A stretch of 43,116 nucleotides of DNA from a virus: positions 1 to 43,116 of the IMG/VR virus record IMGVR_UViG_3300042934_000203; one strand, 5' to 3'. Positions 30,780-38,152 of the stretch are shown piece by piece (position 1 is the stretch's first letter; every line of letters starts with the position of its first letter). A model generated the notes under the pieces. That model was not told where the DNA came from, did not search any database, and saw only the letters and a program-made list of their open reading frames with translations. The position numbers were made by a program, and so were the translations under genes.

Positions 30780-31211
30780 CTATTCCTCACCAACGCTGAC
30801 ATTGATCTCTATTGCTCCACCGTTTGCACCTGTGAGCTCTGTTTCTGTTTTGTCACGCCATTCATAGTTGTTTGTCAGTGAGAATTTAGCACCGCGATCA
30901 TTACCCTCAAATAGCTGTGATTCAGTCCAAGCTTCACATTTTCGTCGCGCACGCGCAATAGTGGGGAAAAACTCTTCTTGATGTCCATAATTAACAATCG
31001 TCTTTCTATCACAATCTAACCAAACAGCTAATCCACTAATAGTATGCGGTCTAGGAAATGGCTCTTCAACCCTATCTCCACTTTTAGTTATCACAATGCG
31101 CTTACGTTCATCACACCATGCAAAATAAGCATCTATCTTCTGTTGCAATTCTTCAACAGTCTTAAACTTCAACGGCCTTCCACCTGGATGTTTCATCTTA
31201 GCTTCACTCAT
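30780..31211 (-). CDS. terS: Terminase small subunit
   Basis: 143 aa. The ATG at 31211 overlaps the upstream stop as ATGA. The sequence MKHPGGRPLKFKTVEELQQK, then ISGLAVWLDCDRKTIVNYG (HTH) and ARARRKCEAWTESQLFEG is the DNA-packaging small-subunit family with an N-terminal DNA-binding helix pair. It recognises the packaging start on phage DNA and recruits the large subunit. Confidence 0.9.
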   Translation of the reverse strand: MSEAKMKHPGGRPLKFKTVEELQQKIDAYFAWCDERKRIVITKSGDRVEEPFPRPHTISGLAVWLDCDRKTIVNYGHQEEFFPTIARARRKCEAWTESQLFEGNDRGAKFSLTNNYEWRDKTETELTGANGGAIEINVSVGEE

Positions 31212-31363
31212 TCTCCCCACTTCCTTTCATGTTTATCACAAATACAGTCTGCTCCTGCGATAATCTTATCATTCAGTAAGCAATCTCCATATTCATCATC
31301 TTCTAATTCATCTTCTAGTTTATCCCTAAAAGAATTGAAGTATTTGCAGTCAAGGCAATCCAT
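31208..31363 (-). CDS. 51-aa acidic Cys-rich protein
   Basis: Starts MDCLDCKYFNSFRDKLEDEL and ends DCICDKHERKWGE, with CxxC and CxC pairs suggesting a zinc site. GAGGTG lies five bases before the ATG and the stop overlaps terS (ATGA). Function unknown. Confidence 0.65.
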   Translation of the reverse strand: MDCLDCKYFNSFRDKLEDELEDDEYGDCLLNDKIIAGADCICDKHERKWGE

Positions 31364-31372
31364 GTTAACACC

Positions 31373-31873
31373 TCAAACATACATCTTCATTTCCTCATCG
31401 CTCAATCTCACAGCAAACTGATTCTTACCTGATCCTATAATCCTGTAGTTTATCAGCTCGTTATAATCAATTTCACTTTCCTTATGGTTATCTATGGTTA
31501 TTGGTGTGGTCATTTTGTCTGTATCCATATGGACAATTTGTCCTAATGGTTTATTTACTGGCTCGGAAGGGATTTTTTCATAATTTATGCTATACCAAAG
31601 CGTCTTGTCAATCTTCATTTTATTGTAATTGCCTTTGCTGATTAAGCCCTGATCGACAAGTGATTTTATGGTTCGCTGAATGGTTTTTATACTCCAAAAC
31701 GGAAACTGCTGTTGCCATTCATCATGTGTGTTGTATATCCACTTCCTTCCTTGTCTAGTCTTCCCCGACTTCTCAATCCAAAAGTGAATCTGTTGCAACA
31801 CAATAGCCTCGTTCAATCCTATCCTGGTTGCCAGCTTTGGATAAATTAACAAAGGATATTCTTTAATCAACAT
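31373..31873 (-). CDS. Winged-helix replication/regulatory protein
   Basis: 166 aa. YPLLIYPKLATRIGLNEAIV, then THDEWQQQFPFWSIKTIQRT and IKSLVDQGLISKG form a winged helix like the N-terminal DNA-binding part of phage replication initiators. The C-terminal part is polar. It overlaps the HNH gene end by 11 nt. Lying next to terS, far from the replication genes, it could be a regulator instead. Confidence 0.65.
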   Translation of the reverse strand: MLIKEYPLLIYPKLATRIGLNEAIVLQQIHFWIEKSGKTRQGRKWIYNTHDEWQQQFPFWSIKTIQRTIKSLVDQGLISKGNYNKMKIDKTLWYSINYEKIPSEPVNKPLGQIVHMDTDKMTTPITIDNHKESEIDYNELINYRIIGSGKNQFAVRLSDEEMKMYV

Positions 31874-32303
31874 AGACATAACCTGCTTTTATTAATTCAT
31901 CCATAACTACAGAAGGGACAGAATCAAAATCAACTTCTACATCACAGTGCAATGCAGCCAAAACACCTTTTGCAGACCACGAAATACTTTCATCTCTAAA
32001 CATCTCTATTTTAATTGTCTTATACTCTAAACTAGCAGGACTAAGATGTTTCTTTAATTTTGGTGCATTATCAATAGCAAACTTTCTTCTATGTGTCTCT
32101 TCGTGGCAATTCAAACAGAGAACCATTACATCAGTTTCTAATTCCTCGGTAAATCGTTCATAGGTTAAATGATGTACTTGCAATTCTCCTGTGTCTCCAC
32201 AGTTCTCACACTTATTTCTCTTGCCCAATATTTTCTTGCGAAACTTTCTCCATTCTTTACTAACCATATAATCTTTGTACCTTTGGTCAACATGGTTAAA
32301 CAT
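31863..32303 (-). CDS. HNH endonuclease with an extra C-terminal winged-helix-like domain
   Basis: 146 aa from the ATG at 32303 (AAGGAG upstream). The HNH core: CENCGDTGELQVHHLTYERF and VLCLNCHEETH with two zinc Cys pairs. The C-terminal 65 residues (SISWSAKGVLAALHCDVEV, then VVMDELIKAGYVYVD) look like part of a winged helix, so it is a fusion. HNH nucleases next to terminase genes often assist packaging. A 370-base structured non-coding block precedes it. Confidence 0.8.
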   Translation of the reverse strand: MFNHVDQRYKDYMVSKEWRKFRKKILGKRNKCENCGDTGELQVHHLTYERFTEELETDVMVLCLNCHEETHRRKFAIDNAPKLKKHLSPASLEYKTIKIEMFRDESISWSAKGVLAALHCDVEVDFDSVPSVVMDELIKAGYVYVD

Positions 32304-32335
32304 TTTTATCACTCCTTTTTATTAACTCCTAAAAT

Positions 32336-32545
32336 AAAATAAGCACCGGAAGGGGGAGTTGTCCCTTATCGACAGGTTAATTACTCCTGTCTATCCGATG
32401 CCGTTGACCTCACAATCAGCAGGTAATTATCCTGTAAAACCTCTATCATAATCAATTTGCCAGCCCAGGAATAAAGTCTGCACCCAGGCGGCAACTCATT
32501 GGCTGAATACAGCCATTAGCGGCTACAGCAGACATACGCCGCGAA
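32336..32545 (-). ncRNA. Structured non-coding block upstream of the HNH gene
   Basis: The 370 bases between the HNH gene and 32675 hold no gene. Read leftward, two folded units are visible. One is closed by CATCGGA/TCCGGTG (32344-32400) around hairpins GACAGG/CCTGTC and AGGG/CCCT, a three-way junction. The other is closed by GTCTGC/GCAGAC (32476-32533) around the perfect hairpin TGGCTG-TATT-CAGCCA (32500-32515). This may be a leader RNA or regulator site. No known RNA family is recognised. Confidence 0.45.
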
Positions 32546-32575
32546 AACAAAAAGCCTCATGCAATCGCACAAGGC
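32546..32575 (-). terminator. Leftward terminator upstream of the structured block
   Basis: Read leftward, GCCTTGTGC, loop GATT, GCATGAGGC (with a mismatch), then TTTTTGTTTT. It closes transcription from the right, so the structured block and HNH/terS genes are likely a separate late unit. Confidence 0.7.
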
Positions 32576-32645
32576 ATAATATCTCAACCCCATAATATCA
32601 CCTTTTACCCCTGTCAAACTATCATCTTTTTATCATGTTAAAACT

Positions 32646-32669
32646 AAGACCGCCCAGAAAGGCGGTCTT
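32646..32669. terminator. Terminator after the RinA-like gene
   Basis: AAGACCGCC, loop CAGAAA and GGCGGTCTT form a perfect 9-bp stem. It lies six bases past the regulator stop codon. The U-rich tail is better rightward (TTTCTCTT) than leftward (AGTTTTAA), so it may work both ways. Confidence 0.7.
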
Positions 32670-32674
32670 TTCTC

Positions 32675-33082
32675 TTACCCAACCAACCCCATTTCCTTAG
32701 CCAATGCAAGCAGAATCCCATCTTTCCACCTATAATAAGTCATGATGCTACAGTTAATCGCCATTGCAATGCCCTGATCTGTCCTGGTCTGTGGCCTTGT
32801 CCAGTATTTTAGTTCCACCAACTTATATTTATCCTCTGGCAACGCCTCAACCACCCTCTGAATCGCCCTACAAGTGTCCTCCATCCTCCGAATCCGCTTG
32901 TTAGTCATCAACTGCACAGCCTTATTGTGTGTTGGATTGCTAATATCCGTACCTCTGATACCCGAATCATCAGGACAATGGCTAGATAGTATCAACTCAT
33001 TTTTATCCTCGCCAATTTGCCGTAGAGTGTCGTTGTAGTCTTTGAGTTCTGCCTCTATGTATGCCTTTATCTCTCTACGCAT
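32675..33082 (-). CDS. RinA/ArpU-family late transcription regulator
   Basis: 135 aa. VVEALPEDKYKLVELKYWTR, then TDQGIAMAINCSIMTYYRWK is the sigma-like HTH of RinA/ArpU-type phage activators, which switch on packaging and structural genes. It is the last gene of the early region and lies directly before terminators and the late genes, the classic position. It may act at the repeated intergenic motif or at the structured leader at 32.3-32.5 kb. Confidence 0.82.
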   Translation of the reverse strand: MRREIKAYIEAELKDYNDTLRQIGEDKNELILSSHCPDDSGIRGTDISNPTHNKAVQLMTNKRIRRMEDTCRAIQRVVEALPEDKYKLVELKYWTRPQTRTDQGIAMAINCSIMTYYRWKDGILLALAKEMGLVG

Positions 33083-33092
33083 TTACGCCCTC

Positions 33093-33374
33093 CTATTCGC
33101 CGATAGAATCTATAATGCTCAACAACCGTTCTATTTCTTCCAACAGAGCAGGAATGTCTTGTCTAGCGTTGGCTATAAATTCAGCATCATTCATGTTGCC
33201 AACATACTTATTAATTGTAAGTAGGTGACCATAACCAACATATCCCCTTTTTATGTCTGTATTTTGTGGATTATCAACCGTAACCCCTGGACGAATATCA
33301 GCGATTGACACCCATGATCCAGGAGTAGCTTTTTCGCATCTATCCTTGATCGCTTGTAATTCTTCTTTAGTCAT
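33093..33374 (-). CDS. Ea22-like early protein
   Basis: 93 aa from the ATG at 33374 (GGGAGGGTG upstream). The start LQAIKDRCEKATPGSWVSIA and the end NDAEFIANARQDIPALLEEI-ERL are typical of ead/Ea22-type early proteins of temperate phages. Function is unknown in the family. Confidence 0.75.
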   Translation of the reverse strand: MTKEELQAIKDRCEKATPGSWVSIADIRPGVTVDNPQNTDIKRGYVGYGHLLTINKYVGNMNDAEFIANARQDIPALLEEIERLLSIIDSIGE

Positions 33375-33412
33375 ATTAATCACCCTCCCCTAAAATCCTC
33401 TCTACCAATCTC

Positions 33413-33577
33413 TTAGTTCTTACCCTCGTGATATCCAGCAATATCACAACAGCCTTCTATAAATTCATAAGCGTTCTCAATAACATGATCGCATTGATAA
33501 ATACATTCATCACAAGTTATTTCTTGTTTTTTTATAAACTTCTTAACGTATTCCATTAGTTGCTTTTCTTTTGTCAT
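33413..33577 (-). CDS. 54-aa Cys-rich small protein
   Basis: Starts MTKEKQLMEYVKKFIKKQEI, then CDECIYQC and later GCCD, a likely metal site. AAGGAG lies about ten bases before the ATG. Near its end a second frame could encode 23 residues ending in LVERILGEGD after an AGAAGG site, too weak to annotate. Confidence 0.58.
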   Translation of the reverse strand: MTKEKQLMEYVKKFIKKQEITCDECIYQCDHVIENAYEFIEGCCDIAGYHEGKN

Positions 33578-33653
33578 TTATCATTCACTCCTTAAAATCG
33601 TTTATATCGCAAAAAACGCTTTCTTAGATAAAACTCTCCACCCAATCAAATAT

Positions 33654-33693
33654 CTTTCAATGTAGGTGGCAAAATGGACTAAATACGGCTATT
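33654..33693. repeat. Intergenic motif copy 2 (CAATGTAGG ... GGACTAAATA)
   Basis: Matches copy 1 (11106-11145) in two blocks at identical spacing. In both places the motif follows the stop of a small membrane protein and ends about 100 bases before the ribosome site of the next gene. Confidence 0.6.
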
Positions 33694-33700
33694 GTGGAGG

Positions 33701-33826
33701 TTAACTAAACACATATTTCCATAGTGCCATGATCTGCAAAGCACCAAAGAATAATCCTATAATCGCAAATACGGCGATGAATAACATATAGCCAACAAAC
33801 CAAACTAAACCTTTATCTATTCTCAT
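33701..33826 (-). CDS. 41-aa single-TM small protein
   Basis: Starts MRIDKGLVWFVGYMLFIAVF and stays hydrophobic to residue 35, one or two close TM helices. GGGAGG lies eight bases before the ATG at 33826. It follows RusA directly. Function unknown. Confidence 0.6.
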   Translation of the reverse strand: MRIDKGLVWFVGYMLFIAVFAIIGLFFGALQIMALWKYVFS

Positions 33827-34240
33827 TTATTCAACCTCCCTTATATCCACTTCTGCCCTTGGAGTATCCGAATACTCTTTGCTTATCGTCAGTTCTACAA
33901 TCTGTGAATCATCTTTCCACATCAAGCCTTTGAGTGAATCTAAAATTCCCTTTGCAAAATTATCACAATCGGGACGACCTGTAGGCTTTTGTCTGCCTTT
34001 CCTTGCTTCTTCCTGCTTCTTCTTTGACCATGAAGCAGGGATTTGTATGTAAGCGGTTATTTCTACGCACAGAGGGCAAACTAGAGGGCATACAGGCTTA
34101 TATGGCAATGCAGCAACATAGACAAGCTGTTTGTATGACAGGCTTTTCTCCGGGTCATATGCCACAACATTTTTACCACGCCTTGCAAACTTTGGTCTGC
34201 CCTGTGCAACTGGTGAACCGAATACGGTAAAGCTAATCAA
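33827..34240 (-). CDS. rusA: RusA-type Holliday junction resolvase
   Basis: 137 aa from a TTG at 34240 that overlaps the previous stop as TTGA, after GGAGGTGGGG. Family features: FTVFGSPVAQGRPKFARRG, then PTGRPDCDNFAKGILDSLKG with the catalytic Asp cluster, and WKDDSQIVEL. It cleaves recombination or replication junctions before packaging. It lies with the recombination genes of the early operon. Confidence 0.9.
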   Translation of the reverse strand: MISFTVFGSPVAQGRPKFARRGKNVVAYDPEKSLSYKQLVYVAALPYKPVCPLVCPLCVEITAYIQIPASWSKKKQEEARKGRQKPTGRPDCDNFAKGILDSLKGLMWKDDSQIVELTISKEYSDTPRAEVDIREVE

Positions 34241-34452
34241 TTCCCCACCTCCACCCACGGCCTACTTGTCCCATTCCTGCGATACCCACCCCAGCCTGTA
34301 CCACCCCAAGCCTTTAGCTTCTTCCACTTTCTCCAGTCCCTGACTGTGCATTTTGATACATGAGCTTCTTTCCCAATAACACTATCTATCTTTTGCTGAT
34401 CGTATAATTCTTGAAGCCTTGCTGATAGCTCTGGCTCTTTGAATATTCTCAT
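34237..34452 (-). CDS. 71-aa HTH-like protein
   Basis: From the ATG at 34452 (GGAGG seven bases upstream). LSARLQELYDQQKIDSVIGK, then EAHVSKCTVRDWRKWKKLK is HTH-like, resembling the 68-aa protein at 522. The C-terminal part is Gly/Trp-rich. Likely DNA-binding regulator. Confidence 0.65.
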   Translation of the reverse strand: MRIFKEPELSARLQELYDQQKIDSVIGKEAHVSKCTVRDWRKWKKLKAWGGTGWGGYRRNGTSRPWVEVGN

Positions 34453-34517
34453 CTGCCGTCCTCCTTTGCCAGTTTTGCGTTCTACCATCTGATAAGTTGC
34501 CTTTGATGATGCAACAG

Positions 34518-35063
34518 TTACGCATTAGGCTTCACCTTGTCTGCCAGTAATTCATTTAACCAATCAACCGGGATATGCACCGTAACACCATGACACAGCG
34601 ACTTCAATTGCTCAGTATCACGGTCAGGGTCGTAAGCGTAATATGGGCAATAATCATCTAATGACTTTGAATTAGCCGCACTTAATGCCATATTTAGCAG
34701 TTTGTTTTTATGTTCAATCTCTTTGTATGCATCGGCTAAGTTATTTAACTTAAATTTTGCCGTTTCAAGCTCCGTTTCACGGGCGGCGAGTTTATCTTTA
34801 GCTTTACGCCACGATTCCTGCCAGTTATCACCGTTGTTGATAGCAATTTGTAGCGTATCTTTTAATCCATCTAGTTCAAGGTCACGAGTTTGTAATTTCA
34901 ATTGTTGATCTATAAGTTTTAATCGCAGTTCATCAGCCTTTGCCGCTAGGGATTCTATTAGGTTGGCTATCTGCCGATATTGAGGATACAGTTTTTCTTT
35001 TCCAACCATCTCAAAGTTGTCTGCTTGTTGATTAAGCCATTCACGCGCTTGTTTACTGTCCAT
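34518..35063 (-). CDS. 181-aa coiled-coil protein
   Basis: From the ATG at 35063 (AAGGAG upstream). A long heptad region (ADELRLKLIDQQLKLQTRDL, later LAARETELETAKFKLNNLAD) is followed by CPYYAYDPDRD and a C-terminal domain. No recognised family. Its start overlaps a 36-aa membrane frame. Confidence 0.7.
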   Translation of the reverse strand: MDSKQAREWLNQQADNFEMVGKEKLYPQYRQIANLIESLAAKADELRLKLIDQQLKLQTRDLELDGLKDTLQIAINNGDNWQESWRKAKDKLAARETELETAKFKLNNLADAYKEIEHKNKLLNMALSAANSKSLDDYCPYYAYDPDRDTEQLKSLCHGVTVHIPVDWLNELLADKVKPNA

Positions 35064-35163
35064 CCCTCTCACTCCTTCCCCCACATACCACACAAGCCAC
35101 TACCACAAAGCCCACACAACCGCCAAGCATAAACGCTAAAGGGATTAGCCACCAACTAACCAT
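35053..35163 (-). CDS. 36-aa membrane mini-protein (DUF3789-like)
   Basis: GGGAGG lies six bases before an ATG opening MVSWWLIPLAFMLGGCVGFV, one glycine-rich TM helix, then a short charged tail. Small one-helix proteins of this kind (DUF3789) are common in Firmicutes phages; the match is by appearance. It overlaps the coiled-coil gene by 11 nt. Confidence 0.55.
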   Translation of the reverse strand: MVSWWLIPLAFMLGGCVGFVVVACVVCGGRSERDGQ

Positions 35164-35193
35164 GATTGGCCTCCCGCAAGGCTTTTGTGTCAA

Positions 35194-35352
35194 TCATGGT
35201 TGCGCCTCCTCGTAGCAAACATAATAATCACTGCTGACAAGTCCGCAACGCCTAACCTCTTTAATCCATACGCGATAGCCCAATTCAACCATGGCAGAAA
35301 CTAATCTCATTCTTGCGTTGTAATCTTGAGCTTTGATTTGTTGATACATCAT
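35194..35352 (-). CDS. 52-aa hypothetical protein
   Basis: Starts MMYQQIKAQDYNARMRLVSA, then VELGYRVWIKEVRRCG. GGAGGGTGAGAG precedes the ATG pair. It overlaps the end of the nucleotide kinase gene and its stop overlaps a tiny frame in ATGA. No family recognised. Confidence 0.62.
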   Translation of the reverse strand: MMYQQIKAQDYNARMRLVSAMVELGYRVWIKEVRRCGLVSSDYYVCYEEAQP

Positions 35353-35882
35353 CTCTCACCCTCCAACACTTTCTCAACCAACTCCACAACCTTCTGCCGA
35401 TATTCCTCCAACGTCCCATCATTGCAAATCCGATAGTCAAAGGCATAGTCATCTAATGCTGTCTCGCTGATGTGGTCAGGTCTGTTGCTTATATGCCCTG
35501 GTCTGTCAATGCGGACTGTGACAATGCGACCAGTTATCCAGGATAGGGATTTGATGCGCTGGATCTCGTTGGGGTAGCGGCAATCGGTGAAGCAGATGAT
35601 GTCCGTTTCGTTCATCGCTTGGCTCAAAAAACGCAATTCCGGTATTGTTTTATCAACCCAAAAATCTTCATTGTTATTACGAACAATAGAGCCTAGGTCT
35701 TGTAGGAACTTACCACCTCGCTCATCTTTTTTACCGTCCCATCCAAGACGCCGAGCATAAGCTTTTAATTCATCAGCAAATGCTATCCGTTCACTATTTA
35801 CAGAATGAATTTTAGACCATATTGTTTCATAAAACGTATCCTTGCCACTCTGCGCCTTTCCGCTTAAAAGTATGACTATCAT
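35349..35882 (-). CDS. Deoxynucleoside monophosphate kinase-like P-loop protein
   Basis: 177 aa with a P-loop near the start (LLSGKAQSGKDTFYET), an RIAFADELKAYARRLG segment, DIICFTDCRYPNEI and RIDRPGH, as in phage dNMP kinases (T4 gp1-like fold). It would phosphorylate dNMPs for phage DNA synthesis. Its ATG overlaps the MazG stop as ATGA, linking two nucleotide-pool genes. Confidence 0.82.
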   Translation of the reverse strand: MIVILLSGKAQSGKDTFYETIWSKIHSVNSERIAFADELKAYARRLGWDGKKDERGGKFLQDLGSIVRNNNEDFWVDKTIPELRFLSQAMNETDIICFTDCRYPNEIQRIKSLSWITGRIVTVRIDRPGHISNRPDHISETALDDYAFDYRICNDGTLEEYRQKVVELVEKVLEGER

Positions 35883-36214
35883 TCTTTTCTCTCCTTGCTT
35901 GCCTGTTCGCTGAATCCGTCAGGGTAACGCCGTTGAAGTTTTGCAATGTTATGTTCTGCAATGTATGCTAGTGGTATATTGGCTGTTGTCGCTATCGTTG
36001 AAACGTACCAAAGCACGTCACCCAATTCTTTAATTAGTTTTTCTTTATCTATTTCATGACCATGAAAAACAACTTTTTTTAGCAAGTCACAAACTTCACC
36101 TGCTTCACCCGCTATACCCATGCCAAAATTTGCATATCTGCGCTCAATTGTATCGTTGTCACCACGTATTGCTGTTCTTTCTGCTGCTGTTTGATATTCG
36201 TCAAAATTCATCAT
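35879..36214 (-). CDS. MazG-like nucleotide pyrophosphohydrolase
   Basis: 111 aa with the all-alpha NTP-PPase pattern: GIAGEAGEVCDLLKK (ExxE), then KELGDVLWYVSTIA (ExxD), and RYPDGFS near the end. It hydrolyses NTP or ppGpp-type nucleotides. In phages it may alter nucleotide pools or starvation signalling. GGGGAGG lies upstream of the ATG pair. Confidence 0.88.
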   Translation of the reverse strand: MMNFDEYQTAAERTAIRGDNDTIERRYANFGMGIAGEAGEVCDLLKKVVFHGHEIDKEKLIKELGDVLWYVSTIATTANIPLAYIAEHNIAKLQRRYPDGFSEQASKERKE

Positions 36215-36260
36215 AATTCTAAATTTCCTCCCCTATCTAATCCTCAAATCAACCTTGCTT

Positions 36261-36947
36261 TTAATCTCCCATCTTTCTCAAGCTATCGCCTTTGAAGTTA
36301 ATAACCTTTGATGTACTACGCAGCCTGTCTATAATTCGCTCTGCATACTTGCCCTTTAGGTCTGCATTGCTCAAATTAGTTGTGCAAATAATCGGCCTCA
36401 TTCGGTTGTATCGTTCGCTAATAATCGCATCGACTTTTGACAATACCCATTCTTGGTGATACTCGGCTCCCAAATCATCAAGCACTAACAAAGGCGTATC
36501 TCTTAATGCTCGTTCATACCGAATCCATTCTTCCATGTTGCTTGCCTTCATGGTAAAGATGTTGTCTAACAGGCTAGGCATAGGCACGAATTGACAAGCA
36601 CCGCCACTATCTATATAGCTTCTGATGATCGCAACAGCAAGAGTGGTTTTCATTGTGCCAACTGGCCCTTTGAGAATTAAGCCGATTCCATCAGCGATAT
36701 TGTTATGTATGTTTCTGCTGTACTCTTTCAACTCTGCCATTTGTTCTGCTACCTGCGCCGGGACACCACGTTTTTCTATTTCCTCAAAGGTACAATGCCA
36801 ATATCGCTTATAGATACCACGCTTTTCTAAGACTATGTAATCATAAGGCTTTTCACAGGGTGTCTGGTTCGTTGTCCCAATCGACTTCTGAGGGACGTTT
36901 TCCAAAACTCGGTTTAGTAAATTGGCTAGTTCTGGGTTTTCTATCAA
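36261..36947 (-). CDS. DnaC/IstB-like helicase loader ATPase
   Basis: 228 aa from a TTG at 36947, eight bases after GGGAGG; longer forms lack a site. Walker A LKGPVGTMKTTLA near residue 93, Walker B LLVLDDLGAE near 154, and the sensor part PIICTTNLSNADL. It overlaps the initiator gene by 95 nt out of frame. It loads the host DnaB helicase at the phage origin together with the upstream protein. Confidence 0.9.
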   Translation of the reverse strand: MIENPELANLLNRVLENVPQKSIGTTNQTPCEKPYDYIVLEKRGIYKRYWHCTFEEIEKRGVPAQVAEQMAELKEYSRNIHNNIADGIGLILKGPVGTMKTTLAVAIIRSYIDSGGACQFVPMPSLLDNIFTMKASNMEEWIRYERALRDTPLLVLDDLGAEYHQEWVLSKVDAIISERYNRMRPIICTTNLSNADLKGKYAERIIDRLRSTSKVINFKGDSLRKMGD

Positions 36948-37629
36948 ATAAGTTTCCTCCCTCGATATAGTCTTTGAAATGCTTGTCCCTACCAAGAAAA
37001 GTAGCTGGCAACTTAATAAAAACCACTTCTTTCCCTCTGCATGTGTTTGCGTAGTTTTTTGATCCGGTAATCATTTCAGCAGGAGCAATCTTTTCTTTCA
37101 TCCTTGCTTGCCATTGTCGCCACGCTGTCGGCTTTGCTTCTTTTCTTGGATATGCTAGCCAAAATTCTTCAAAGTCTGAACTATATATAATCTCTTTTTT
37201 ATCATTCTTCTCTTTATTACCATTCTTGTTTGTGTCGGAGCGTGGTTGCTTTGCTGTTGCTTTGTTGTCGGTTTCGCTGTCGGATTTAACTGTGCTAACT
37301 TGATATTGATCCCAATTTACAAGGGTTATAACACTTTTTTGGTTGTCGGATTCGATGTCTAAACTTTGGTTCTCTTTAAGCCATTGAATATAATCCCAAA
37401 ACGTAGAAGGTTTCATTTTTAATTGTTGCGCTCCGGCATTTCGCCCTGTGATAAATTGCCCTGGTTTTAAAGTTATCTTTTGTAATCCGACAAGCTGTGT
37501 GTGTTCTTTATGGCTTGCTTTCATTAAGCACCATATCCAAACTTTCAAAAGTTTTTCGTTCTGAAATATTGGCTTGTTTAGCAAGCAGCGTGCAAGCTTT
37601 ATGTATCCATCCGTTGCCATCCCCTCCAT
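36853..37629 (-). CDS. Phage replication initiator (DnaD-like replisome organiser)
   Basis: About 258 aa; the start is uncertain among in-frame ATG/GTG codons at 37620-37638. The N-terminal winged helix (GYIKLARCLLNKPIFQNEKL, then AGAQQLKMKPSTFWDYIQWL) has a Lys/Asn/Asp-rich linker and a C-terminal part with FEEFWLAYPRKEAKPTAWRQ, typical of phage replication proteins paired with a DnaC-like loader. The origin is often inside this gene; the repeated T/G-rich run at 37.2-37.4 kb is a candidate. Confidence 0.82.
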   Translation of the reverse strand: MEGMATDGYIKLARCLLNKPIFQNEKLLKVWIWCLMKASHKEHTQLVGLQKITLKPGQFITGRNAGAQQLKMKPSTFWDYIQWLKENQSLDIESDNQKSVITLVNWDQYQVSTVKSDSETDNKATAKQPRSDTNKNGNKEKNDKKEIIYSSDFEEFWLAYPRKEAKPTAWRQWQARMKEKIAPAEMITGSKNYANTCRGKEVVFIKLPATFLGRDKHFKDYIEGGNLFDRKPRTSQFTKPSFGKRPSEVDWDNEPDTL

Positions 37630-37760
37630 TCCCACCACATCAACCCATCAATCCATTGCCCTGTCCACCAAATCCTATACCCATCTGCCACATCATCAGG
37701 TATCTGCTCAACTGCTTGCTCGATGGATGATGCTGCTATGCGACCGGAGAGGTTAATCAT
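37599..37760 (-). CDS. 53-aa Trp-rich hypothetical protein
   Basis: From the ATG at 37760, which overlaps the previous stop; a GTG at 37799 would overlap further and lacks a ribosome site. The sequence MINLSGRIAASSIEQAVEQI ends in a Trp-rich stretch. It overlaps the start of the initiator gene. Function unknown. Confidence 0.55.
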   Translation of the reverse strand: MINLSGRIAASSIEQAVEQIPDDVADGYRIWWTGQWIDGLMWWEWRGWQRMDT

Positions 37761-37929
37761 TGGAAACTTTGCCACTACATATAGATACTTTTTGACCACA
37801 ATCGCAAGTATGACTTAAATCCGTGTCATAATGTGCAAATACATACATAGTCCATTTATGCTCTTTGTCGCATTTAGGACAACAATGCCCAATGACAAGA
37901 CCTCTATCATTTGTTATTGTCTTAATCAA
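37753..37929 (-). CDS. 58-aa zinc-ribbon protein (TTG start)
   Basis: TTG at 37929 follows GGAG by four bases, right after the stop of the upstream gene. The product contains HCCPKCDKEHKW and TCDCGQKVSIC, two Cys pairs about 28 residues apart, a clear zinc ribbon. This pattern is the main evidence that the gene is real. Function unknown. Confidence 0.65.
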   Translation of the reverse strand: MIKTITNDRGLVIGHCCPKCDKEHKWTMYVFAHYDTDLSHTCDCGQKVSICSGKVSND

Positions 37930-37930
37930 C

Positions 37931-38134
37931 TTACTCCATCCCTCTCAACACCCTCATAGCCTCTCTATGCTGCTCTATCATCGTCATCCCTCTAAACCTC
38001 TCAGGCAACTGCTCAAAGTCCAACTGCATCACCTCTGCAATGCCTGTACGCTGCTTGCATATGTCACCTAATCCTGTAGTTTGTGACTCTGGACGATGTA
38101 AGGGCTTATGACAATGCAAACAGCGTGCATACAT
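37931..38134 (-). CDS. 67-aa zinc-binding protein (DUF6011-like)
   Basis: From the ATG at 38134 (AAGGAG nine bases upstream). RCLHCHKPLHRPESQTTGLG, then DICK is the pattern of DUF6011-type small zinc proteins found in phages and plasmids; a helical tail follows. The match is from memory. Confidence 0.68.
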   Translation of the reverse strand: MYARCLHCHKPLHRPESQTTGLGDICKQRTGIAEVMQLDFEQLPERFRGMTMIEQHREAMRVLRGME

Positions 38135-38152
38135 GGTGGTCAACTCCTTAGA

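Noticed and set aside
32304-32674. Group I intron hosting the HNH gene
   Set aside because: The conserved P7/R/S core sequences could not be found, the HNH gene lies outside the folded block, and no interrupted host gene flanks it.
37200-37400. Replication origin inside the initiator gene
   Set aside because: The stretch is repetitive in Lys/Asn/Ser codons, but no clear iterons could be demonstrated by eye, so it is only mentioned under the gene.
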